A stretch of DNA of 64,000 nt, from the NCBI RefSeq assembly GCF_037893015.1, contig NC_133665.1:103569937-103633936 (forward strand), written 5' to 3'. Below the pieces are notes generated by a model. That model was not told the origin of the DNA. It saw only the letters and a list, made by a program, of their open reading frames with translations, and did not search any database. Position numbers and translations under genes: made by a program. Source of the DNA: Macrotis lagotis. Its lineage: Eukaryota > Chordata > Mammalia > Peramelemorphia > Peramelidae. Positions 53,787 to 64,000 of the stretch are shown in pieces; the stretch's first letter is position 1; each line of letters starts with the position of its first letter.

Positions 53787-56700
53787 AGGTCAATTGCCTC
53801 CCAGCTTTACTTGGCGCAGGACTCCAAAATAAAAATCAATGCTCCTTATTGTCTACACAAAACTAGTTTTAAAAAGTGGAAGGTCTAGGAAGCTATACAT
53901 AAAAAGCAATAGTGTAAGAGGGGGTGATGAGATGGGAAAAAACAGAGTCCCATCCCAGGGTGAGGGAGGGGAAGGGGGGCCTCTAAAGTACCCCCTGTTG
54001 ATCTTTGGGGATAAGACTTGGCAGGAGAAAGCTGTCAGCTCTGAGCTTAATTCTTTTCAGGGAAAACCCCTCTCAGGGTCTCAGGCTGCTTGGGGGCCAC
54101 CAATGATTTCTGTGGCATTGGAGGTTGTCAGTGCTCCCTGGCCTGGGCATTGTGGAAGGTCTGAGGCCAACGCTGACCCCCACACCAGGCATCAGAGGGC
54201 CCTGGAGCAAGCACCATGGGAATGATGCACTCTTTGATTGGGCATCTAGTAGAGAGGGGGAAAAAGGGGAGAAGGGAAAAGGGTAGGGAAGGGCATATTC
54301 CCCCATGAAACAAGATGCCCTGGGAGTGTGTGAAGGGTGGGTTGTGTTTGGGGGTTTGGGGAGAGGTCAGAAGTAGTGAAGACTATCATGCAGCCAACCT
54401 GGGGCAAAAGAGGAACCAGATGGTTAGTATTCACCTGGTGCCTAAGGCAGCAAACAGACAGGGGCTTTGGGATTCTACACACAAAGAACCGAGTGGAGAT
54501 TGACTCCCTTGCTCTGGCTCCAGCCCTCATGGTCCCAACAGAGGAACTATCTCCCAGGCTCTCTGCAGATTTTTAATCTGCTTGGCCACAGACAGAAAGA
54601 AGCTAGTCACCTCTCTCTCTCCTGGCATAAGCAAGAGTTGAACACTCATGGGTATGAGTTTTGCCCCAAAACCTATGGGAAGAAATGTTCTTTTTGAACT
54701 GTCACACCCTGGTTAGGGTAGTTTCCAAGCTCAAGGAAGAAAGGAAGGAAGGGAGGAAGGGAAGGCTTAAGAAAACAGCTCATCATCATCTGTAGTGTTC
54801 ACGCTTAGGGCACCAGGGTCTGGGCCCGGGGCCTGAGTGTTGAGGTTGTGACTTGCTCCTTTGGAAACGGAACAGAGGAGGGTGGTAAAGAGAGTAAGGG
54901 TGAAACCAACAGAGAGAAAGGAAGAGAGGTGGCTCTGGAATGCTTCACGCTGCCTCCCATTACTGAGCTTCTGCCACTGTCTGTGCCTCAGGGGCCTCAG
55001 TCTCCACTGGCCAGGGCTTTGCTTTGGAGAAGTTCATTTCCAGGATGTGCCTCTGGAGATGCCATACCCATTCCTCCTGGATGGAGAGAGGACCCTGGAA
55101 CTCCACTTCACAGAACCTGCATTTCAGAGTGTAGATGTTGCCCACAAACTTCACCAAAGACGTCTGAGGAGGTCGGGGGAACAGTGAGGGGACAGGCCTT
55201 ACTCTGGGAGGTGGCTGCTGTACTTCCTCCAACTTCTGCTGAAAGTCACTGACCTCCTGGCCCCGAGAAGGGGTTGAATCCAGAGGTCGGGCTTGTCTGC
55301 GCTCAAATTTATTGATATTCTGACGCTGATGTTCTTCGGCCTTCACCAAAGCCAGAGGTGAGGACAGGGGTCGTTCACCACCATCTCCAGTCCTACCAGC
55401 TTCCCCAGGCCCCAGTTCACCCAGGTTCTTGTTCATTAGGGCGAGGCTGTTGGGAGCCAAGGTGAGGGGCACGTCTTTGTCCCCATCTCGCCCATAGCCT
55501 GAGTTACGAACTTCTTGGTAAAGGGTTGGCCACCCTGGATATAGCTGCGATAAGCTCCCACCTTCTTGGGTCTGTGCTTGATCCATTCACTCAAGGTCTC
55601 AATTGGGGAGCCATTCACACACCATTCTGTCACCCCAAATTGTCACAGGTGAGACCGAGCATGGCTAGCCGGTGCCTTGCGATTCTCAAAATAGAGGCCA
55701 CACAGCTCACAACAGGCCTCACTAGAAGTGTGTGAGCTTTTGTCATGAATCATCTTGGTCTTGAAGGGCAGCTCTGTCTGGATATAGGTCTTGGGCTTCA
55801 TTTCTTCAGAAAGAAGTCGATCTTCAGGAAGCGGCTGCTTTGCCGACATGGGGGTGAGGAAACCAGTAGATGGTCTGGTGGCGAGAGGAGAGAGGCTCAT
55901 TTCCTGGGTTACACTGGCAGCCCCAGGCCCAGGTTTGCCAGGATGACCAGCCAATGGGGTCAGAGACAGGGCCTGGAGCATCTTCCCAGGAGATTTGGGG
56001 CCCTCCTCACCCAGGGGTGAGGGCAGTTCACCTGCAGCAGGTTCCTTCTTAATGAGACACGGTTTGGCCTTTTTCTTTAGGATCTCTTGCAAAGTATCAA
56101 TGGGCGAACCATTAACTGACCACTCAGTCACTCCCATCTGCCACAGGTGGGAGTGTGCGTGGCTTGACAGACCCTTGCGGTTCTCAAAGAACTCACCACA
56201 GAACTCACAGCGGATGTCTCAGACTGGCTCAGCCCGTGAAGATAGATTTAGGGGTGCCATGTCCTCACGAGGTGATCAGGGTCCATCAGATGGGTGGCCT
56301 TCACTGTGCAGGCTTCCAGCCAACATCTCCCGTTTGATCTCCATCTGCATCTGGTCAAGCTTCAGTTTCTTCTGGAGGGAGGGAGGTAGCAGACCAGGAA
56401 ACATCTTCGAGCAGTTGGGGGTGGAGAGGTGGTGGGTGAGTGGCCCAAGGGACTGCTAGATGGCTGCAGCTTCTTGGAAGGGGGAGGTACATGCAGCTCT
56501 GAAGCACTTCGAGCCTCCTGGGAGCCACCAGGACCCCCACCCATTGCCTTGGACAGTCCTTTTGGGCCTGGCAAGGTTGGGTTGAGTGGTCCTCCAGCTC
56601 GAGGATGGGTCCAGTGCTTCAGAATTTCCTGCAGGGTGTCAATAGGTGAGCCATTGACATACCACTCTGTTACTCCCATTTGCCGAAAGTGGGAGCTTGC

Positions 56701-57469
56701 ACGGCTTGACAGGCCTTTGCGATTCTCAAAGAATTCACCACAAAACTCACAACGTATATCCCTGACTGGCTCTGGGCCTGATGTGAGGTTCAGGGGCCCC
56801 TCATCCTCTGGTTGGGGCCACTATGCCTTCGGGGAGCCTGACAGGGGGCTCAGGGGCAGCTTGGGGCTCTTGTCCTCAGGGTTCTTGGGTGGGGGGGACC
56901 CCGACAAGCCAGGTGGCACCTTCTTGAGAAGAGGGGAGCCTGGTGTGTGGGAAAGGCCCTTGGATGAGAAGCCAGGGGGTGATTTGATGGCCTTGTTGAT
57001 GGGGCCATCAAGGGATCTGTCAACTGCCTTGCTGAGAGTCAACAGGCCTGGGCAGGGAGAGGCAGTTGCTGCCTCTTTGGGGGAGCTGGATTTCTTGGCC
57101 AGGGGAGGGGGCAGAGGGTGGCTGTCAGGTTTTCCTTTCTGTTTCATCAGCTCTACAGCAGGTCGATGGGGGCTCCGCTACTTTCAGACTCTGCCACACC
57201 TAGCTGCCGAAGGTGGGAGCGAGCATGGCTGGAAAGACCTTTTCTGGTCTCAAAACAAGCACGACACACCTCACATGTTGTCAGATTCTGAGCCTTAAGA
57301 TCTGAGAGCTCTTGTTTGCTTCCATGGGGGATCTCTGGAGACATCTTGCTACCCAATCTGCTGGTGGTCTGCTCCAGTGGCCCAGGTGGAAGAGCACTCT
57401 TTTTGGGGAGTGGGGGTGAGGTTAACTCCACAGCCACCATCTCTTCTTCCTCAGAGGCCAGACCGGCGC

Positions 57470-58010
57470 GGCTCCCGGGCCCGGGCCCGCTCCTCCTCCT
57501 CCGGCTCCCGGCCCGGGCCCGCTTCTCCTCCGGCCCCAGGCCCGGGCCCGCTCCTCCTCCTCCGGCTCCCGGGCCCGGGCCCGCTTCTCCTCCGGCCCCA
57601 GGCCCGGGCCCGCTCCTCCTCCTCCGGCTCCTGGCCCGGGCCCGCTTCTCCTCCGGCCCCAGGACCGGGCCCGCTCCTCCTCCTCCGGCTCCCGGCCCGG
57701 GCCCGCTCCTCCTCCTCCGGCTCCCGGGCCCGGGCCCGCTTCTCCTCTGGCCCCAGGCCTGGGCCCGCTCCTCCTCCTCCGGCTCCTGGCCCGGGCCCGC
57801 TTCTCCTCCGGCCCCAGGACCGGGCCCGCTCCTCCTCCTCCGGCCCCCGGCCCGGGCCCGCTCCTCCTCCTCCGGCTCCCGGCCCGGGCCCGCTCCTCAT
57901 CCAGCTCCCGGCCCGGACCCGCTTCTCCTCCGGCCCCCGGGCCCGGGCCCGCTCCTCCTCCTCCGGCCCCCGGGCCCGGGCCCACTCCTCATCTGGCTCC
58001 CGGCCCGTTC
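57470..58010 (-). repeat. GC-rich minisatellite in the WIZ retrocopy 5' region
   Basis: About 18 units of 27-33 bp combine CCCGGGCCCGCT with CCTCCTCCTCCGGC or TCTCCTCCGGCCCC(A/G)G. On the minus strand one frame reads repeats of the type EEEERARAREP/EEKRARAR, and the other frames read Gly/Pro/Ala-rich repeats. All six frames are open over long stretches, so open frames here are not evidence of genes. Whether the parent mRNA translates it is unknown; the clear WIZ start (57440) lies downstream. Confidence 0.9.
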
Positions 58011-58099
58011 CCGGGCCCGTCCCTCGGCGGCGGCGGGGAGGGGGACGGGGCCGGGGCCCGGGGATGGGGGCGGCCCCCCCGCGCGGCCCTGCCGCCGCC

Positions 58100-58160
58100 C
58101 TCTCGGCACTGGGCGGTGGAGGCGGCCATCTTGGGTCCGGCGCACGCGGAGCGGCCGCCC
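58100..58160 (-). promoter_or_regulatory. 5' end of the WIZ-derived sequence with YY1-like motif
   Basis: The minus strand reads AAGATGGCCGCC near 58118-58130, a YY1-like motif typical of mammalian CpG-island starts and also a good start-codon context. The short frame it opens stops after about 45 codons. The GC-rich sequence breaks off near 58160 where SINE sequence begins. Confidence 0.45.
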
Positions 58161-58171
58161 CAGGCGGGAAC

Positions 58172-58305
58172 CTCTTTTTTTCTTTTGGAGGCTATCTAAG
58201 GTTAAGGGACTTGCCCAGGGTCACACAACTAATAAGTTGGATTTGAACTCTGGTCCTCCAACCTCTAGGACTAGTGCTCTATCCACTTTACCACCATGCT
58301 GACCC
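58172..58305 (-). repeat. Antisense tRNA-derived SINE
   Basis: It has an oligo-T start, a CORE block ('aagggacttgcccagggtcac') and a head ('tctatccactttaccaccatgc'). It abuts the WIZ retrocopy 5' end, whose insertion site was probably this SINE's A tail. Confidence 0.8.
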
Positions 58306-58905
58306 CAAATTTTTCTACTTCATGACCTCTTCTCCCCTCTCTTTGCTTTCTCTTCCCCACACTCCTCCAGCCCCCTAACTCCCACCCCTACCTCCCACTC
58401 CCCAGCAGTAATTTTCCCAGGCCCAGTTGATATTTAAGTGTAGAATAAGTCAGTTCCTTTCAACTTTCATCTTACTTCTGCAAGCTAGACCCAGAGCCAT
58501 GCAAATCATCATGGAGCTTAACTTAGCACCTTGAAAATGGAGACCTTTCTCCCATAAACTGCAATTTCACCTATTTTAGTCCTGAGTCCAGATTTGGACT
58601 GATGTGGTAGACAGGAGACTGAGGCTCTTACTCTGGTGCAATCATTTATTAGAGATATCTTACAAGTCATTTAATCACTTAGAATTCCCATCTCCTCTCT
58701 GAACTCTAGTCTCCCCATTTTTAAAATAAGAGGAATAGAAGATGGTCTCTAAGGATTCTACTTGCTCTGGAATTCTAATTTTAAAGGTTCCCTCCAACTC
58801 AGAGATTCTGTGTTCTGTAGTCTAATGACCTTTATAATTCTAAAGCCTAAGAAATAGATAAAGGTGCCACTGACCTCTTGAATTTTTTGGTACATCAGTA
58901 CCTGC
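58306..58905. other. Intergenic, nothing recognised
   Basis: The MIR-like tail words ('aataagaggaatagaagatgg', 'tcccctccaactcagagattctg' type) near 58720-58810 suggest a very old SINE end. There is no coding signal. Confidence 0.4.
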
Positions 58906-58909
58906 GTTT

Positions 58910-59042
58910 GGGACAGCTAGGTGGTACAGTGAATAGAGCACCAGTCCTGGAGTCGGGAGGACCTGAGATCAAATCCGGTCTCAGACACTTCCTAGTTGTG
59001 TGATCCTTGACAAGTCACCTATCCCCTATTGCCTCAAAAAAA
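58910..59042 (+). mobile_element. Short tRNA-derived SINE
   Basis: It has a complete head ('gggacagctaggtggtacag') and a CORE block slightly shortened after 'cagacacttcctag'. Confidence 0.88.
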
Positions 59043-59689
59043 GTATACATACATATGTTCACATACACACACACATTTTGCCTTAGTCTTCTAATTCTAG
59101 TTCCAGGGTCTTCTTGAATTCTCTTGAAGTAGGTTCTAGCTTCATGGACAACATCTGTATCTAATTATGCCAACAGAACAGCCCTAAACCTACAACTTTT
59201 ATCCCAGTAAGCCAGTCACACCACAACCAAAGGACAATAAACCACAGGCTTCCACAAATGGAAATAAGCAAACTAAAAAAAAAAAAATCCACGTGATTGA
59301 AAAGTTCCTTGGAAATGTGTCCTGGACAGCCTAGGGGTTATCCAAGAGTCATGTCAAAGGAGAGCTCCACAGCAGAATCACTGAAGCATCCAGAATGCAC
59401 ACTCTCCTTGGGCAGAGAATCTGCCAGCAGGGCAGCCCAGGGAGAGTGAAACAATCATTTTTTTATCTTCTAGGGATCCATCATTATAAGGATTTGTTTG
59501 CTTATGAAAGTTTGGATAAATTGGAGATGATCAGCAGAAGGAAGGCAATAGTTGAGGCTTGAAGGAAGACAGGAATCTAAGGAAGGAAGAGGAGAGGAGG
59601 CAGGAGGGAAAATGCTTGTAGCTGGAAGACCAGTGTTTTGTCCAAGGAACAGAGAGGAGGCCCATGTGATTAGATCAAAGCATACCTGA

Positions 59690-60250
59690 AGGGGAAGGTG
59701 GGATATGGGGCATAAGGTTTAATAAGATTGGAGCATTGGGAAAGGACCAGGTTATGGAGGGCTTTATAACTCCTACAGAGAATTTTATATTGGATCCTAG
59801 AGGCAAAAGGAAGCAAAGGGAGTTGATTGAAAAGATAGAAAGGCATGGTTAGACCTAGACAGTAGGAAGATCACTTTGACAGAATAGAAGATGGCTGTAG
59901 GTGGTGGAGAAAGACTTGGAGAAGGGAGACCAACCAGCACGCTATTGCAACATTATGAGCTGATAAGGGTGGTAGCAATGAAGAATCAGAGCAGGGACCA
60001 CAGATAAGATATGTTGAGAAGGTAGAAACAAACAGATTGTGGCAACTGATGGAATATGGGAGAGTTAAAGAGAGTAAAGAATCAAGGATGATACCTAGGT
60101 TGTGAGCCCAGGTAACTGGCCACAGTATCTGGGAAGTTAGGAAGAAGGGAGGGAAAGAGAAGTAAGATGCTGAGTTTAGACTTGGACATGTTGAGCTAAA
60201 GATGTCTAGCGGAGAGAGATGGAGCAAGTGAAGTTTTTTGAGACTAAGGG
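59690..60250 (-). repeat. Old L2-type LINE fragment
   Basis: On the minus strand a 'NLGIILDSLLSLTLP'-like stretch (59.9-60.1 kb) matches the familiar L2 reverse-transcriptase segment. The plus strand shows 'agatcactttgacag', 'aaggatgatacctaggtt' and 'gacttggacatgttgag' in the inverted order. No frame survives. Confidence 0.65.
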
Positions 60251-60304
60251 AGGTTTGACCTTGTTTGAACGTAGTAGGGAAGCAGCCAATAGACAGATGA
60301 GGAA

Positions 60305-60422
60305 AAAAGGCAGAAAGAGGTCCTAAGGTTACCTAGCTAGTAAATGTCTGAGGTGGGATTCAAACCTAGTGCTTCCTGACTTTTAGTTCAAGATTCTCCC
60401 CAATGTGCCACCTGGCTGCCAT
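60305..60422 (-). repeat. Antisense CORE-type SINE, partial
   Basis: The blocks 'gtcctaaggttacctagctag', 'gggattcaaacctagtgcttcc' and 'caatgtgccacctggctgcc' show it. It is diverged. Confidence 0.75.
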
Positions 60423-60851
60423 GAACTGTTTTAATACCTTTCTCTGACTATTCTGGTTTAAACTTATCACAGCTATGCCATTTAATATAAAAGCTATTGT
60501 TTCTAAAAGATTACATCTAAACTACAATTCTCATTAGTAATAGTAATATAAATAATTCTTATTTTTGTGTAGTTGGGTTGTACAGTCCTTTCAATTGTGA
60601 CAGATTCTTTGTGACCCCATTTGGGGTTTTCTTGGCAGAGATATTAGAGGGATTGTAATTTTCTTCTCCAATTCACTTTTCAGAAGAGGAAACTTAGGGA
60701 AAAGAGGGTTACATAGCTAGGAAATGTCTGTATATAAATTCATCCTCTCTCCACTGATTTGGGATCAACCTCTGTGTCTCAATAAATAGGCATCATGAGT
60801 TGATATGTTTGCCCTGATGGTAAACTCTAATAATGAGATTTTTTTTTTTAG

Positions 60852-61105
60852 GGCAGCTAGGTTGGTGCAGCAGTAGATTGAGTGCTGGGCCTGAAGTCAG
60901 GAAGACTCATCTTCCTGAGTTCAAATCTGGCTTCAGACACTTAACTAGCTGTGTGATCCTGGGCAAGTCATTTAACTATGTCCCAGTTTCCTCAATTGTC
61001 AAATGAGCTGGAAAAGGAAAGGGCAAAACCACTCCAGTAATTTTGCCAAGAAAACCCCAATATAGAATCACCAAGAGTTGGACAGAACTGAAAAATAACA
61101 ATGAA
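60852..61105 (+). repeat. Long tRNA-derived SINE
   Basis: The head, CORE and 'gctggaaaaggaaagggcaaaaccactccag ... gagttggacagaactg' tail are complete. It is the same subtype as at 18.11 kb. Confidence 0.85.
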
Positions 61106-61338
61106 CTCTTGCAGTTGGATTGACTGTTCATATAGTTCACTGCTGGAGTTCTTTTCTTCTGTCAAATCAGATCTTATACTCTACTAGCATAAGGTCTTCA
61201 AGAATCCAGGGATCCCTCCTCCCACAGTGAGCCATTGGAGCACTTAATGGGGGGAAATTAAATGCAATTGTTAAAAAGTATACTAGTCATAAATTGTAAA
61301 TGGCAAAGCTATGTGCTAGTTGGTATGGGTTTTTTCCC

Positions 61339-61712
61339 AACATCGGGTGATTATCAACCACGATGGACTTGTTCATTTCAGCAGCACAATAATCAAAGAC
61401 AGTTATAAAAGACTCATGATGGAAAATACCAACCACAACCAGAGAAGGAACTGTGGAGTTTGAATGAAGACCACAATTTATCATCTTCAATTTTTAAAAG
61501 TTGTCTTATGTATAATCTCTTTATTCTCTCTAATGTTTTCTTTCTTCTGTTTGGATATGATTCTTCTCTCACAACAAGTTCAATATCAATCTATGGTTAG
61601 TATGGCTATAAATATAGATGTATATTGGATTGCTTTCTGCCAGGGGGAGGGGGGAAGGAAGGGAGGGAGGGAGGGAGAAAAACTGTAAAACTCAAAACCT
61701 TGTTTAAAAAAA
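61339..61712 (+). mobile_element. 5'-truncated L1 3' end
   Basis: The blocks 'gattatcaaccacgatggacttgttcatttcagcag', 'accagagaaggaactgtggag' and 'gtaaaactcaaaaccttg' give the L1 3' UTR order. A (GGGA)n-like tract lies at 61641-61678. Confidence 0.85.
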
Positions 61713-61728
61713 ATGATTTGGGGGAGGG

Positions 61729-61876
61729 GCGGCTAGGTGGTGTAGTGGATAAAGCACCGGCCTTGGAGTCAGGAGTACCTGGGTTCAAATCTGGTCTCAG
61801 ACACTTAATAATTACCTAGCTGTGTGGTCTTGGGCAAACCACTTAATCCCATTTGCCTTGCAAAAACCTAAAAAAA
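61729..61876 (+). mobile_element. Short tRNA-derived SINE
   Basis: This is a complete copy at the end of the L1 tail. The flanks share AAAAAAATGATT(T)GG, consistent with insertion into the L1 A tail. Confidence 0.9.
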
Positions 61877-61879
61877 AAA

Positions 61880-64000
61880 ATGATTGGTAGGGGTTGTTTT
61901 CCTTCATACAAAAACATCAGAACCTTACTTGGTGGATAGAGATTGAAAAACAGATGGATGCGCAGTAATGATCACATGTCTCCCAGGTATGAGCTGATAA
62001 ATGTTTAATCAGCTTTCTCTTAAAAAAGATGGATGTGTGACATTAAAGTTTCATCTGCATCATTAACCTCTTCCCCATCATCTCATCCAAAAATCAACAA
62101 ATCAAATCAAGCCTTGTATAGTGTTGGATTGAGTTAAATACTCACAATGGAAATTCAACCATCATCTGACTGGTATAAGCTGGCTCCAGCATACCCCTAC
62201 TCTCAAGCGAGTCTAGTCTTTGATGACTAACTAGCATCCTATCTTTACCTAAATTCCCAAGTGGTTTTCTGAGCTCAAACTACTTTTGGCACACACAAAC
62301 ACATGGTCGTTAAAGAGGACATGAAAACTGCCTTCCTAGGTCTTAGGGCACATACCAGGACACATTCTTAAATCCCATTGCCTGCCTGATTGACAATATA
62401 AAGAAAATGACCAGTTGATGTTTCATAAATTTATTAAATGTGTCACAGTTACCCTAAGTGAAACCAGAATTGAAAAGATAACAGTGTTAAAACTCCTGGC
62501 TTTGTAACTCCATTGAAACTCAGAAGGCTTTCCCTTTCCCCCGCCTAGGCTTTTGCTTACTTTCAAAGTTAGAGATTAAGGAGACAAGGAGGAAGTTGTC
62601 TTACCAAAAATAACAAGTTCTTACTATCTTGATAAACAAGTTATCCAAGGAGTCAAGGCCAGAAGCCTCTGGCTGCATGCTAGCAATTCCTTCTGATGTC
62701 TGGCATCCAGGTACTTCAGTCTTGACCTTCAGTCTTCAAATATTGCAAGCCCACTCTATCAATATCCAAGAGATAGCAGAGGTTCCCAGATCCTCAGTCC
62801 TATTTTACAAGCAGAATGGCACCCTCAACTCCTCCAGTTTCTGAAGGCAGACTCAATGGCCTCCTGTTCTCTCTCTGAAGCATGACTACTGGGATTTTCT
62901 TTGTTTTCCCTCTTGTTTTAAGTGTCCCACATAAAAGACAATTCTATTTAGACAAATAATTCCAAGCAATTCTCTCCAAGCCTCCTCCATTTGCTATCTT
63001 CGTTTGCCACCTTAAAATTTCTGGGAAATTGCAAGGGAAGACCTAGATGTTTCAAACACAAGTTATATAAGAATTCATAATCACAGATTAAGGTATTCAA
63101 GTACTTGAAGTCATTGGATAGAAATAGTCCCAAGACCTGAAACACCAGTTTTCATGAATGAAACCATTTAGACAGATTACAGCCTTTAAGAGAGTCCATA
63201 TCTCCATGACATAGAGGAAATTTTATCATTTGAAATGAGACTAGGAATAATAAAATCATGGGATTTCAAACTAGAAGAAATTTTAGAAATTATTCCTTCC
63301 TCCTCTCTTTTTTTTTGTTTCTTTGTCTTTAAATGGAACAAGAAACTTACACTCTTAGGAGTAAAGTTATTCAGATAAGGGCTACCCTGTCAGTGAGGGG
63401 AAGAACCTGGGTTGAAACTTAAGCCTTTTGATTCTGGAACCATTCCACCACTGCCACACTCAAAATTTGGACTAGCCTACCAGTTTCTCTATGCCTTCAA
63501 GTTCTCTTTGTGTGGAATTTGTCACTTCTAGAGCTCCACTCCAAGTGGTTTTGAGTGAATATGTCGAGGATCTAAAAAAAGAAAGTTGGATTCTTGATTC
63601 AAGGGATGAGTTCTAAAGTCTCTTCCTCCTCTGAATCTGTGATTCTCTAAGCCCCCTCCAAGATGCCTACTTCTTGCAATCGACCCCACAGAAGAGAAAA
63701 GTGGCAGGCATCTCTATCTCCAGGACATTCTATCTTGTTAGACCATATAAAAGAAATGGGTGTTTAAGATGTGCTTGCATAATTTATCTTGTGTACTGTG
63801 GGCAATCTTTTGCCATAATGGAACCCTCCAGAACAGTTTCAAGTACCCATAATGAAGAAAGTTGTCATTCATTGAAGAAAGGCTCAGGCTTCAGGATCCT
63901 ATGATTTGTACCTGCATTCAAAGATTACACCTGGAGATGTAAACTTGGGAAATGAGATATGGAAATAAACAGATAGGGAGGCCAAGAGAAAGGGAAGTAA
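61880..64000. other. Intergenic, no gene or repeat recognised
   Basis: About 2.1 kb of ordinary sequence with no L1, short SINE or LTR copy that I can name. The open frames are short and show no family signal. A conserved upstream neighbour of NKTR (SS18L2 in human) was looked for and not seen. Confidence 0.4.

Larger units (their letters stand above)
53787..58160 (-). pseudogene. WIZ: WIZ processed retrocopy (widely interspaced zinc finger protein), disrupted
   Basis: WIZ is a nuclear multi-zinc-finger protein that works with the G9a/GLP histone H3K9 methyltransferases. On the minus strand the copy reads without introns from MVAVELTSPPLPKKSALPPG (start 57440) through five C2H2-type fingers, each followed by the WIZ repeat 'VTEW(Y/S/C)VNGSPI(D/E)TL', to 'QAPEAQTVAEAQ'-like C-terminal residues and a stop at 54960. 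A 3' UTR of about 1.2 kb ends in a poly(A) tail (T run at 53769-53786 on plus). Breaks: 1-bp deletion near 57155, TAG for Gln near 56822, frameshift near 56400, stops near 56270, 56220 and 55645 (the last fits CGA to TGA), frameshift near 55480. Finger 2 has lost zinc-binding order. Lack of introns plus a tail marks retrotransposition of the short WIZ mRNA. The mammalian parent gene lies elsewhere. Confidence 0.92.

Noticed and set aside
57470..58010. CRISPR-like array of regular repeats
   Set aside because: The units vary in length, have no unique spacers, and lie in a mammalian retrocopy; it is a minisatellite.
57316..58302. Plus-strand open frames of 328 and 289 codons, Pro/Gly-rich
   Set aside because: They lie antisense to the WIZ retrocopy and consist of the GC-rich minisatellite read on the other strand; no family signal.
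59871..60227. 118-codon minus-strand open frame as a gene
   Set aside because: Its LGIILDS-type words are those of a decayed L2 element in antisense orientation.

Overview
The window reads as nuclear DNA of a mammal, most likely an Australian (dasyurid-type) marsupial. This is inferred from dozens of copies of one tRNA-derived CORE-like SINE (sense copies contain gcagtggatagagcac and a cttgggcaagccacttaaccc core), longer related SINEs, L1 and half-L1 elements, old L2/MIR remnants, and spliced genes with a CpG-island promoter. No bacterial or organellar sequence was seen.

One protein-coding gene is present: NKTR (NK-tumour recognition protein, an RS-rich cyclophilin-family protein). It is on the minus strand, from a CpG island at 26.4-27.5 kb to a poly(A) signal near 1.55 kb. 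I placed ten coding exons with exact splice sites: 26778-26835, 25347-25572, 24607-24759, 21335-21422, 16367-16512, 11678-14578, 6830-6925, 5612-5668, 4496-4594 and 3437-3524. All junction phases agree and the joined reading frame is 3912 nt (1303 residues plus stop). The most striking observation is that the exons for the N-terminal cyclophilin (peptidyl-prolyl isomerase) domain are not where they should be. Only 1.2 kb of intron separates the ATG exon from the exon that normally follows that domain. The flanking phases still match (1 and 1), so the two exons can be joined in frame. Either this lineage or allele has lost the domain, or the assembly has dropped a block here.

27.6-46.5 kb is intergenic and full of repeats. 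It holds a near-complete half-L1 (HAL1-like) element with three unusual G-rich SINEs in its 3' part, a cluster of SINEs including two inserted at the same target, an antisense L1 carrying a solo LTR with a 4-bp target duplication, a nested pair of L1 3' ends, and a second LTR-like unit.

46.5-53.3 kb is a full-length L1 bounded by a perfect 17-bp duplication. Both ORFs are decayed, and ORF1 has a 42-bp (two-heptad) tandem repeat. 53.8-58.2 kb is a minus-strand retrocopy of WIZ (widely interspaced zinc finger protein): intronless, with a poly(A) tail, frameshifts and stops, and a GC-rich 5' minisatellite. 58.2-64 kb holds SINE, L2 and L1 fragments and no recognisable gene.
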